In this document: positions 1 through 6,946 of the stretch, piece after piece | Layout of the letters: each line of letters opens with the position of its first letter | How positions within the stretch are numbered: the first letter of the stretch is position 1 | Assembly (NCBI GenBank): GCA_024400715.1 | Contig: JAKSMH010000015.1 | Span: 1-9,996 of the forward strand | Source of the DNA: Bacteroidales bacterium | GTDB lineage: Bacteria > Bacteroidota > Bacteroidia > Bacteroidales > WCHB1-69 | Direction of reading: 5' to 3' | DNA: 9,996 nt | The notes under the pieces: generated by a model | Database searches by the model: none | The model's input: the letters and a program-made list of their open reading frames with translations, nothing else | What the model was told of the DNA's origin: nothing | Made by a program: the position numbers and the translations under genes

Positions 1-109
1 CCAGAACCGTGTTATCTTTGGAAACTGTACAATGGCAATATTTTCCACAGGATGAAAAGCCTAAAACCATAACGGCGAATACCGCCAATACCAATAATAC
101 TTTTTTCAT
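1..109 (-). CDS. Lipoprotein, N-terminal part only (runs off the left edge)
   Basis: Reading the minus strand from an ATG at 107-109 gives 36 codons without a stop up to the window edge. The product begins MKK, followed by a hydrophobic stretch (about residues 4-18) and then the lipobox-like segment GFSSC, with the likely lipidated cysteine at residue 21. This is a signal peptidase II leader, so the protein should be exported and anchored in a membrane by its cysteine. Residues after the cysteine include CGKYCHC, giving three cysteines within seven residues. The rest lies outside the window, so the function is unknown. The gene begins 85 bases downstream of the protease gene on the same strand. 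A possible terminator lies between them, and I see no TAnnTTTG promoter box in the gap. Confidence 0.75.
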   Translation of the reverse strand, partial: MKKVLLVLAVFAVMVLGFSSCGKYCHCTVSKDNTVL

Positions 110-158
110 AACTTTAAATTTTTAATGGTTATACTAATTATATTAATTTTTAGACTCT

Positions 159-194
159 AAAAATAAGGAATAGTTTATTTGTCCTACCCTATTC
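159..194 (-). terminator. Possible intrinsic terminator after the protease gene
   Basis: Immediately after the TAA stop of the CPBP gene, the minus strand reads GAATAG, a 15-base loop, then CTATTC, followed by CTTATTTTT. The six-base arms are perfect (168-173 and 189-194 on the plus strand), and two further A-T pairs form if one C is bulged. The stem is A/T-rich and the U-tract is interrupted by an A, so termination may be partial. The position directly behind the stop codon is the best argument for it. Confidence 0.4.
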
Positions 195-1103
195 TTAACC
201 ACAACAGTCTGTCTTTTTTCTATACTTCCACAGCAAATACACTCCCCCGACAGTCAACACGATTGCCACGCCCAGAATATACTTGTAATTATGGATATCC
301 GACAATTGTAACGTATCAGCATCAAAGCCCCGGCGCATAAAGATATAGTCAGCGGTTACGCTCAGACTGTTGTGCATAAAATGGGCCACGATAGGCAACC
401 ACAGCGAGCCGCTCCAATAGGCCAGATAGCCCAAATAGGCGCCAAGCAGCATTCGTGGAATAAAGCCCGTGATTTGGAGATGAATGGCACTGAAAATAAA
501 GGCCGTAATCCATATTGCCCAATGTGGATTTTTTATCCATTTTTGCAAAAACGGCTGAATCGTACCTCTAAAGCACAACTCCTCCCCTACGGCCGGTAAA
601 AGTCCCATCACGAACAAATTGACCAACAAAATGCTGATTCGAGGATCATGGCACATTAGTTTTACCACCTCCGCATTTTGTTCATCCATACGCTGCAGAA
701 TTTCATCCAACTTTGACAATGACGCAGGCAGGTGCAAGCCGGCATTCCATTCGGCCAAACCCATTACCACGGGAAGAATAACCAACGACATAATCAGCAC
801 TATATCGACTTGAATGTAGGACGGAGACTGATTCAACTTATTGTAATTGAACAACTTTCTATCCGAACAGAAAGCAAACAGCAAAGCCGGCAGCATAAAG
901 GCACCAATAGAGCCAAAAGATTGAATGACACGATAATAGCCACCCAAACGTGCGTCATTGGGTTCAGGCATTCCCCCATAACACAAGTTTGCCACCAATA
1001 TGCCTAATGCGGAAAAGACAAAGATTCCTGCAAGGATAAAAAGCAGGAAATAGCAAATCTGTACAAATCGGTTCTTCCCTTCAAAAAACGGATATTTCTC
1101 CAT
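195..1103 (-). CDS. CPBP-family intramembrane metalloprotease/Abi protein
   Basis: A 302-residue polytopic membrane protein of the CPBP (CAAX protease and bacteriocin-processing, 'Abi') family. The three family signatures are all present: EELCFR at residues 174-179 (paired glutamates plus arginine), FSAIH at 204-208, and HFMHN at 241-245. These residues form the intramembrane active site in studied relatives such as Rce1. Hydrophobic segments are visible near residues 16-40, 58-80, 98-118, 156-172, 195-230 and 272-292, and the C-terminus is basic (KYRKK), as expected on the cytoplasmic side. Family members cleave prenylated proteins in eukaryotes. In bacteria they are tied to bacteriocin maturation or immunity, but most are uncharacterised, so the substrate here is unknown. 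It starts 44 bases after the carboxyltransferase stop on the same strand, so shared transcription is likely. A 9-bp A/T palindrome lies just upstream of its ATG. Confidence 0.93.
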   Translation of the reverse strand: MEKYPFFEGKNRFVQICYFLLFILAGIFVFSALGILVANLCYGGMPEPNDARLGGYYRVIQSFGSIGAFMLPALLFAFCSDRKLFNYNKLNQSPSYIQVDIVLIMSLVILPVVMGLAEWNAGLHLPASLSKLDEILQRMDEQNAEVVKLMCHDPRISILLVNLFVMGLLPAVGEELCFRGTIQPFLQKWIKNPHWAIWITAFIFSAIHLQITGFIPRMLLGAYLGYLAYWSGSLWLPIVAHFMHNSLSVTADYIFMRRGFDADTLQLSDIHNYKYILGVAIVLTVGGVYLLWKYRKKTDCCG

Positions 1104-1111
1104 GTTTAATT

Positions 1112-1134
1112 ATTTAATATTCAATATATTAAAT
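1112..1134 (-). repeat. A/T-only perfect palindrome between two co-directional genes
   Basis: ATTTAATAT, a five-base loop TCAAT, then ATATTAAAT: perfect 9-bp arms at 1112-1120 and 1126-1134. It fills most of the 44-base gap between the carboxyltransferase stop and the protease start codon, ending 8 bases before the ATG. An mRNA hairpin here could influence translation or processing of the downstream gene. Being entirely A/T it would be weak, and it could have arisen by chance in an A/T-rich spacer. Confidence 0.6.
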
Positions 1135-1147
1135 CAAGTATTTTCAT

Positions 1148-2944
1148 CTACTTGATAAAGGCGATGACATCTCCCTTTTGGACTTTTTCGCCTGGTTTCG
1201 CCACCACTTCTATCAATTTTCCGCTATAGAGGGCGGGCACTTCTTCCAGACCGTAAAATGCGTTAATCCAGCAAACGGGTTCACCTTCCTTAAAGTTGGT
1301 ACCCAATGGCTTGCTCATTGACGGTTCGTTGACGGAAAGTTCCCAAATCACGTGACCACTAACCGGAGCGACCACCTGCTTGGCTTCGGGTTCACGAGCC
1401 AGCACACGGTCAATCACTTCTTGTTTCACCACTTCGGGCGCCTTGATTTCTTTCACGACAACCTGGATATGGGCCTTTTGCTTGGCTTCTTCCAATTCCG
1501 CCTCAAATTTGTTCTTGGCGATACCTGAACGATAATCCAGATATTGGCGTTCGTGCATAGCGTATTCGAACAATTCCTCGTCATCCTGACCTCTATCCCA
1601 GCCTTGTTCTTCCATCAACTTGATGTACTTAGGCAATTCGTCGGGATAATTGTCCTGTGGCACACCCGTGAAAAATTCGTAACCGTTTTCCTTTGCCAAA
1701 TCGACGATTTCGGGAGCCAGCGTACCCGGCAATTTACCCGTTTTGCCCAAAATCATATCCCAGGTATTCTTATCCATTTGGGAGAAACGTGGTTTTCCCT
1801 GAGCCATCTGCATAATATTCATCAGGGCGATATTCTTCACATACTGGCTGAAAGGCGTCACCAATGGAGGATTTCCGACCTTAGGCCATACGTATTGCAC
1901 TTCGGAAAACATTTCCACCAGCAATTCATCTTCAGAGAGTTCCTTTTTACCGGCATTGCGGAGGAACATATTGATACCGTTTTGCGCGCCGCGAAGGTCG
2001 GCCATCATTGACCCCATCATACCACCGGGGAGACCGCAACCCACTAACAGGGACGTTGATATCTTATTTTTCGGATTGATGAAATAGCCCAAGAAATCGT
2101 CCATAAACTTTTGGGTGAGTGCACGGGCCTGCATATAGGCATTCATATTGATTTCCGGCACTTCGAATCCCGCGTCTTTCAACATAGCCTGGACGGTGAT
2201 GACATCGGGATGGACCATACCCCAGGACAGCGGTTCCATAGCCACGTCGATGATGTCGGCCCCGTTTTTACAGACCTCCAAGACGGAAGCCATAGCGAAG
2301 CCGGGACCGGTATGTCCGTGGTACTGGACTTTGACATGGGGATATTTTTCCTTGATGGACTTCACCAAACGGCCGAGCATGACGGGACGACCGACGCCGG
2401 CCATATCCTTCAGGCCGATTTCATCGCAGCCATATTCCACGCACTTGTCAACGACGCCCATATAATATTCCACGGTATGGATATCGGAATAAGTGATACT
2501 GAGGGCGGCTTGAGAGATCATGCCGGCCTCTTTCGCATACTTGATAGACAGTTCGAGGTTGCGGTGGTCGTTGAGTCCGCAGAACGAGCGGGCGATATCC
2601 ACGCCCTGGGCTTTTTTCACCTTAAACATCAGGCGGCGGACATCTTTTGGCACGGGGTACATACGGAGACCGTTGAGGGCGCGTTCGAGCATTTGGGTTT
2701 TGATACCCGCGTCATTAAAGGGCTTGCACCATTTACGCACCGCGTTGTTGGGGTTTTCTCCATAGAGCAGATTCACCTGTTCGGATGCGCCGCCGTTGGT
2801 TTCCACGCGGCTGAAGCAGCCCATTTCGATAATGACGGGAGCGATTTCCAGTAACTGATCTACACGTGGCACATATTTTCCGGAGGACTGCCACATATCT
2901 CTATAAACCAAGCAATATTCTATTTTCTTCTGAGCCCTAGTCAA
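1148..2944 (-). CDS. Oxaloacetate decarboxylase alpha/pyruvate carboxylase B-type carboxyltransferase with a biotinyl-like domain lacking the lysine
   Basis: A 598-residue protein. Residues about 8-300 form the TIM-barrel carboxyltransferase domain of the oxaloacetate decarboxylase alpha/pyruvate carboxylase B family, which moves a carboxyl group between a 2-oxo acid and biotin. Active-site elements are visible: Asp16 in YRDMWQSS (metal ligand), Lys179 in GLKDMAG (the carbamylated lysine in relatives), His209 and His211 in YHGHTG (metal ligands) and a later LPGGMMGSM motif. After a charged linker (about 480-520), residues 522-598 resemble a biotinyl/lipoyl domain. Where relatives have AMKM, this protein has AFYG, so Tyr564 replaces the biotinylated lysine at the usual distance of 34 residues from the C-terminus. 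It may therefore need a separate biotin carrier. The start is TTG at 2942-2944: an in-frame TAA lies 15 bases upstream, and the first ATG codon is residue 17, inside the active-site motif. The exact substrate cannot be decided from sequence. Confidence 0.92.
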   Translation of the reverse strand: MTRAQKKIEYCLVYRDMWQSSGKYVPRVDQLLEIAPVIIEMGCFSRVETNGGASEQVNLLYGENPNNAVRKWCKPFNDAGIKTQMLERALNGLRMYPVPKDVRRLMFKVKKAQGVDIARSFCGLNDHRNLELSIKYAKEAGMISQAALSITYSDIHTVEYYMGVVDKCVEYGCDEIGLKDMAGVGRPVMLGRLVKSIKEKYPHVKVQYHGHTGPGFAMASVLEVCKNGADIIDVAMEPLSWGMVHPDVITVQAMLKDAGFEVPEINMNAYMQARALTQKFMDDFLGYFINPKNKISTSLLVGCGLPGGMMGSMMADLRGAQNGINMFLRNAGKKELSEDELLVEMFSEVQYVWPKVGNPPLVTPFSQYVKNIALMNIMQMAQGKPRFSQMDKNTWDMILGKTGKLPGTLAPEIVDLAKENGYEFFTGVPQDNYPDELPKYIKLMEEQGWDRGQDDEELFEYAMHERQYLDYRSGIAKNKFEAELEEAKQKAHIQVVVKEIKAPEVVKQEVIDRVLAREPEAKQVVAPVSGHVIWELSVNEPSMSKPLGTNFKEGEPVCWINAFYGLEEVPALYSGKLIEVVAKPGEKVQKGDVIAFIK

Positions 2945-2992
2945 TCGTTGTTTGTAATATTATTCTGATAATAAACGAGTTATAAATTCATT

Positions 2993-3000
2993 CAAATATA
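2993..3000 (-). promoter_or_regulatory. Candidate -7 promoter box for the carboxyltransferase gene
   Basis: The minus strand reads TATATTTG, matching the Bacteroidota -7 consensus TAnnTTTG, and would give a leader of roughly 40 bases before the TTG start. No convincing -33 TTTG/TTG lies at the usual spacing; the nearest TTG, at 3015-3017, is 14 bases away. A small A/T stem (TATTAT, four-base loop TCTG, ATAATA, 2958-2973) lies in the leader. Confidence 0.45.
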
Positions 3001-3110
3001 TTTCTACAAAATGCCAATGTACTATTATTTTTTGGATTTTTCAATGGGTAAAAAGTGGGAAACAATACTGTCCTAAATAATTTCCCCCAAAATATTATTC
3101 TTCGATAAAT

Positions 3111-3980
3111 AGGGCAGTTGTGGGAGAAAAATCAGAAAATTGAAAGTTGAACCCCCTCATTGGGGTTGCCAAGCGTGTCGGGTGGCGGGGTGAACGGTTC
3201 GTTCAGCCATTTCCAGAGGTCCATTTTGGTGAAGGTGTTCAGCCGCAGCGATGCGACGAGGTTGGACAGATTCCAGTCGTATGATGCCCTGAACTGGAGA
3301 TATTTGAGCATCAGTATGGTGATCAGGGCCATCCAAAGCAGTATCTCCACCGCGTTCTGCGATGTGCCGACAAAACTTTTGATGTGCAGTAGCTGCTTCA
3401 CGTGCCTGAAGAATATCTCTATCTGCCACCTTGACTTGTAGAGTTCGCCTATGGTACTGGCCGCCCATGTGAAGTTGTTGGTGGGCAACTCGACGGTGAA
3501 CCCCTTCTCCTCGTTGTAAACGACCACGCGACGCAACTGTTTGGGGTATTTCCCGCTTGTTTGAGTGCCGGTAAGCTCGACAATCTCGTCTATGAGCACA
3601 TTCTGATGCCTGACCGGTGGCAAGTTGTTCTCCATCACCTTCCTGAACGAGAGATTGCTCTTGTGCCGCACCACGAAAAACACCCCGTTGCTGTCCCAAT
3701 GGTTCAGAAGCTCGAAATCGCAATAATAGCGGTCGGACACCACCACCGTCCCCTTTCCACGGGCATCTGCTTGGCAGCCGTGTTGTCCCCCCTCTTCCCG
3801 TCCGTGATAAGGACGTAATGCGGCAGCAGCATGTCGGAGTTGCACTTGTTTATGATGCTCTTGATTGTTTTTTTCGGGAGAGTCGCTATTGCTTGCGCAA
3901 AAAGTGTTATATTTGCCGCCATAAAGATAAGGTTTTTTTTCTCACCGCAAAGGTCGGAAAAAAATCCCGACCTTTGCCCT
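3111..3980 (-). mobile_element. Decayed IS4-family insertion sequence
   Basis: The limits are proposed from a pair of imperfect terminal inverted repeats around the transposase relic. AGGGCAGTTGTGGGAG at 3111-3126 (plus strand) and AGGGCAAAGGTCGGGA at 3980-3965 (minus strand) agree at 10 of 16 positions, including the first six. The element would be about 870 bp. That is shorter than an intact IS of this kind, consistent with the internal deletion in its gene. I see no convincing target-site duplication. Codons in this block are rich in G/C third positions, unlike the A/T-richer phosphatase gene next door, which fits foreign origin. The element sits between two divergently transcribed host genes and interrupts neither reading frame. 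Confidence 0.5.
3132..3922 (-). pseudogene. IS4-family (DUF4372-type) transposase, internally deleted and frameshifted
   Basis: The reading starts at the ATG at 3920-3922 with MAANITLFAQ, the usual N-terminus of DUF4372-containing IS4 transposases. After about 30 residues (ending in KCNSD) it jumps to LLPHYVLITDGKRGDN, which belongs in the middle of the DDE catalytic domain. From experience of family length (about 370-400 residues), the roughly 263 codons that remain imply loss of about 110-130 residues, including the region of the first catalytic aspartate. Near 3754-3756 the frame shifts. One extra A in the minus-strand GGAAAGGGG run would restore PVEKGTVVVSDRYYCDF. The second aspartate (VVSDRYY) survives, as does the Y-(2)-R-(3)-E-(6)-K signature in the segment starting YKSRWQIE. 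With both lesions this cannot be an active transposase. Confidence 0.9.
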
Positions 3981-3987
3981 TATCTTT
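3923..3987. repeat. Nested inverted repeat abutting the transposase start codon
   Basis: Two sets of perfect arms lie one inside the other. The outer arms are AAAGATAAGG (3923-3932) and CCTTATCTTT (3978-3987). The inner arms are GCAAAGGTCGG (3947-3957) and CCGACCTTTGC (3967-3977), enclosing a nine-base loop. On the right the two arms are contiguous for 21 bases. On the left they are separated by 14 bases (3933-3946) made of eight T and CTCACC. The structure would fold as a 21-bp stem with one 14-base bulge. It lies directly upstream of the transposase ATG and overlaps the proposed right IS end. In IS10 and IS50, hairpins at this place limit read-through translation of transposase, and a similar role is possible here. 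Confidence 0.85.
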
Positions 3988-4045
3988 CAAAAAAAAAATA
4001 TTTAGTACGCTATTGATATTTTTTCTCTCAATCCAATTTTTTATG

Positions 4046-4053
4046 TAATTTTG
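4046..4053 (+). promoter_or_regulatory. Candidate -7 promoter box for the phosphatase/lipid kinase unit
   Basis: TAATTTTG matches TAnnTTTG and stands 53 bases before the phosphatase ATG, giving a leader of about 45 bases. The region about 20 bases upstream is T/C-rich with no clear TTG -33 box. The gene has no recognisable Shine-Dalgarno sequence (its leader ends ATATCGCACCG), which is common in this phylum. Confidence 0.45.
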
Positions 4054-4106
4054 CTGTTTTAATTCATCAATTTCTCAGTTAAAGACATTAACAAAATATC
4101 GCACCG

Positions 4107-6005
4107 ATGGCAGTACACAAATCATTTTCCACCAAACTGACAATCAAGATATTAACAGTCGTCTCAATTTTATTCATTCTGGCCTTATTGTGCGTATATA
4201 TATTTTCCGGCATACTGCTGTCTAAAGAAGCTTCCAGATCGGCAAACAATGCGCTTCAAGCATCCATCAACGATATTGAAGAATCCATTAATTCCATTGA
4301 AATCATCACTCAAAATTATGCTTCAATCGCTGTCGAAAACATCACAGATCCGCATCACATAAAAAAAGTCACGACAAATATGGTCAACAACAACAAATAC
4401 ATCTACGGCAGTGCCTTTGCCCTTGTTGTTTCAGACACCAGTGACACAGAATTGGATTCTTACCACTCATACAAAGATGCTGATGGCAACATCCTCCAGC
4501 GCGAACGGGAAGACGACCAGGATTATTGGAAAACCGACTGGTATTTAGAAATTATCAATACAGGGAAGGCCGTTTGGAGCGAACCTTATGTTGTCTCAGG
4601 CGATAAAGATTACTTGGTAAGCACCTACGCCTATCCTATTAAAGACAAGAACGATAATATCAAAGCCATTATCACCGCCGACATTCCGTTGAATTGGATT
4701 CAGAACAAGACTGACAAAATCCATCCCTACGAACACAGTTTTGCGACAATGCTCAGCGAAAACGGGTATTTTCTTTCTACCAACAAAGAAGCCCTTAACA
4801 GCAATTTAAATGCTCTTGAAATGTGTAAGCGGATGGACAACCCCAAAGTGACCGAAATGGTCAAGAAGATGCTTGCCGGTGAAACGGGCAAGGCCATTTT
4901 CTCGGACAAAGGGAAGACCTACTTCACCGTTTACGGTCCTTTCATCAACGGTTGGTCAATGTCCATCACCAGCGAATACAAGGATGTATTATCAGATATG
5001 AACAGGATGCACGTCATTCTGATTATCATAGGCATCATCGGCTTGATTGTTATGATTATCATTTGCCACCATACGATTCGCCGCGTCACGCAACCACTGA
5101 CAGAATTCTCTGTTTCGGCAATGAATATGGCTAAAGGCAATTTCAATGCAAAACTTCCGGAAATCAAGTCGAAAGATGAAATGCAAAGGATGCACAACTC
5201 TCTGGCCTATATGCAGAAATCCATCAACACCTACATTCACGAGTTGAAGACTACCGCAAGTGCCAACGAGCGTATGGAAAGCGAGCTCAACATCGCCCGC
5301 AATATTCAGTTAAGTATGCTTCCCACGAATTTCCCCAACAGCGGACCAGTCCGTATCCACGCCTTCCTGGCACCAGCCAAAGAGGTGGGTGGCGACCTTT
5401 ACGACTTCAACATCAACAACGACTACCTGTATCTGTCCGTTGGCGACGTGTCGGGCAAAGGTGTGCCGGCTTCCTTGGTAATGGCCATCATATTGTCAGC
5501 CATACGTTTCTTCTATGGTCTTGATTTTTCAATGAAGAAAATCATAGAAATAATCAATAGCAATGTGGCACGCAACAACGACACAGGAATGTTCTGCACG
5601 ATGTTTTCAGCACGCATCAACCTAAAAACCTACAAGATGGAATACTGCAACGCAGGGCACAACCCCATTATCATCATACCAGCCGATCCACAGGAGAAGC
5701 CTTTTTATCATAAAGCGAAACCCAATATTGCCATTGGTTTGTTTGAAGATTTCACCTACGAAGATGAGTATATAGAACTTGCTCCCGGCACGCGGCTGAT
5801 ACTATATACCGATGGCGTTACTGAAGCGGAAACCCGGAAAAAAGCCCTTTATGGTGAAGAAAGACTTTTAGACTTAATTTCAACCAACGAATTCCGCCAA
5901 CTCGACCCTGAAAAAATGGTCAAGGCCATTTATGCTGATGTTAAGGATTTTACGAATAATATTGAAGCCAACGATGACATTACCCTTTTAGTCGTTGAAA
6001 TATAA
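4107..6005 (+). CDS. Membrane sensor with dCache, HAMP and SpoIIE-type PP2C phosphatase domains
   Basis: A 632-residue signalling protein. A transmembrane segment at about residues 11-38 and another at 301-322 flank an extracytoplasmic region of about 260 residues. It resembles a double Cache sensor, with the typical stretch DWYLEIINTGKAVWSEPY (144-161) and a second lobe ending in GPFINGWSMSI. A HAMP linker follows (about 323-375), then a short helical connector (380-403), then a SpoIIE/RsbU-type PP2C serine phosphatase domain to the end. Metal-binding motifs are intact: EVGGDLYDF (426-434; Asp430), VGDVSGKGVPA (445-455; Asp447), TDG (568-570; Asp569) and NDD (622-624). NAGHNP (515-520) is also a family hallmark. 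Such proteins usually dephosphorylate a STAS-domain anti-sigma antagonist in response to an external signal. No such partner is present here. The ligand is unknown. It is followed 11 bases later by a lipid kinase gene. Confidence 0.93.
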   Translation: MAVHKSFSTKLTIKILTVVSILFILALLCVYIFSGILLSKEASRSANNALQASINDIEESINSIEIITQNYASIAVENITDPHHIKKVTTNMVNNNKYIYGSAFALVVSDTSDTELDSYHSYKDADGNILQREREDDQDYWKTDWYLEIINTGKAVWSEPYVVSGDKDYLVSTYAYPIKDKNDNIKAIITADIPLNWIQNKTDKIHPYEHSFATMLSENGYFLSTNKEALNSNLNALEMCKRMDNPKVTEMVKKMLAGETGKAIFSDKGKTYFTVYGPFINGWSMSITSEYKDVLSDMNRMHVILIIIGIIGLIVMIIICHHTIRRVTQPLTEFSVSAMNMAKGNFNAKLPEIKSKDEMQRMHNSLAYMQKSINTYIHELKTTASANERMESELNIARNIQLSMLPTNFPNSGPVRIHAFLAPAKEVGGDLYDFNINNDYLYLSVGDVSGKGVPASLVMAIILSAIRFFYGLDFSMKKIIEIINSNVARNNDTGMFCTMFSARINLKTYKMEYCNAGHNPIIIIPADPQEKPFYHKAKPNIAIGLFEDFTYEDEYIELAPGTRLILYTDGVTEAETRKKALYGEERLLDLISTNEFRQLDPEKMVKAIYADVKDFTNNIEANDDITLLVVEI

Positions 6006-6016
6006 AAGATACTGCT

Positions 6017-6946
6017 ATGAAATTTTTCTTCATCATTAACGGACGTAAAGACAAAGCCATAATTGGGCAAGAGGTCAGGAAGCAATTGCGTTTGCTTGCC
6101 GCCAGTTTTGAAGAATGGAACGATCAATTCGACATCTACCTTACTACAGGCGAAGGTGATGCCACACGTTTTGTACGATTGTACTGTGATTTGCATCCGG
6201 CAGAAAAAATATGCTTCATTGCCTGCGGTGGGGATGGCACCATCAACGAAGTGGCTTCCGGCCTGGTCGGTTTTTCCAACAAGTCAATGTCTGTCATCAA
6301 CATTGGAGGTAACAGCGATTTTGTCAAGTACTTTCCCGACCGTGATTTCAAATCCGTCCACGACGTTTTGGCAGGTGAAAATATCGCACTAGACATCATC
6401 AAAGTCAACGACAGCTATTCTTTCAACGTAGCAGATGTAGGTTTTGATGCCGATGTGAGCAGTTTTGCCGATGAATATTCTCTTCTTGGGAAGAAAGAAC
6501 CTTTCAAGCGCGGCATCGCTCGAGCTCTGTTATTTTCCCGTTACAACAAGATTTCCGTTGTCGCTGATGGCAAGAAATTAGGGAATCGCTTATTACTCTG
6601 TATATTGGCTAACGGTCGAATTTATGGTGACGGTATGTTGTGCGCCCCCAAAGCGAGTATGACCGATGGACTTATTGACGTGGGCTTTTTACGTCCTATG
6701 CTGCTATGGCGTTTTCTATGTTCACTTCCCACCTACATCCGCGGCGAACATCTCGATAGTCTTTGGTTCAAGCATAAAATCATTTATTGCAAGGCCAAAC
6801 ACGTCGACATAGAATCCAAGGGCGGCCTTATCAACATTGGTTTGGATGGCGAAGTGGTACCTGGCACCAAATTCACGGTGGATATCCTGCCCAAAGCCAT
6901 CAATTTCCGATTGCCAAAGTTAAAAAGTACAGCAGAAGAGCACTAA
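6017..6946 (+). CDS. Diacylglycerol/sphingosine kinase-fold lipid kinase (YegS/DgkB-like)
   Basis: A 309-residue protein of the lipid kinase family that includes YegS and DgkB, which use ATP to phosphorylate a membrane lipid such as diacylglycerol or phosphatidylglycerol. Visible motifs are CGGDGTINEVASGL (70-83; nucleotide and catalytic loop), NVADVGFDADV (137-147), LANGRIYGDGMLCAPKAS (197-214), TDGLIDV (216-222) and LDGE (276-279), with the late acidic pair that positions catalysis in relatives. The length is normal. Two motifs deviate. The first strand reads FIINGRKDK instead of a clear NPxSG, and the usual PxGTGNDFA segment reads INIGGNSDF (94-102), keeping only part of the glycine/asparagine pattern and the aspartate. 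No membrane segment is evident, so it is probably a peripheral cytoplasmic protein. It begins 11 bases after the phosphatase stop, which strongly suggests one transcript. The lipid substrate cannot be assigned. Confidence 0.9.
   Translation: MKFFFIINGRKDKAIIGQEVRKQLRLLAASFEEWNDQFDIYLTTGEGDATRFVRLYCDLHPAEKICFIACGGDGTINEVASGLVGFSNKSMSVINIGGNSDFVKYFPDRDFKSVHDVLAGENIALDIIKVNDSYSFNVADVGFDADVSSFADEYSLLGKKEPFKRGIARALLFSRYNKISVVADGKKLGNRLLLCILANGRIYGDGMLCAPKASMTDGLIDVGFLRPMLLWRFLCSLPTYIRGEHLDSLWFKHKIIYCKAKHVDIESKGGLINIGLDGEVVPGTKFTVDILPKAINFRLPKLKSTAEEH

Noticed and set aside
2111..2854. Long plus-strand open frames (2111-2854 and 1544-2011) opposite the carboxyltransferase gene
   Set aside because: The minus-strand frame encodes a complete conserved enzyme. 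The plus-strand translations are His/Phe-rich and show no family motifs, as expected of antisense shadows.
3150..3167. Inverted repeat AACCCC/GGGGTT considered as a transposase terminator
   Set aside because: It lies inside the end of the coding frame and is not followed directly by a T-run; coding constraint explains it as well.
3157..3723. A 188-residue minus-strand frame overlapping the transposase
   Set aside because: It is the +1 shadow of the transposase coding frame; the overlapping frame carries the YREK signature and conserved DDE sequence.
3098..3995. Possible target-site duplication flanking the IS relic
   Set aside because: The flanks TTCGATAAAT (left) and TATCTTTCAA (right) agree only in scattered A/T positions, below what I would accept as a direct repeat.
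4527..4590. Assignment of the sensor domain as an amino-acid-binding dCache
   Set aside because: The WY...WSEPY part is present, but the arginine expected two residues before the Trp appears to be Thr143, so the ligand class was left open.
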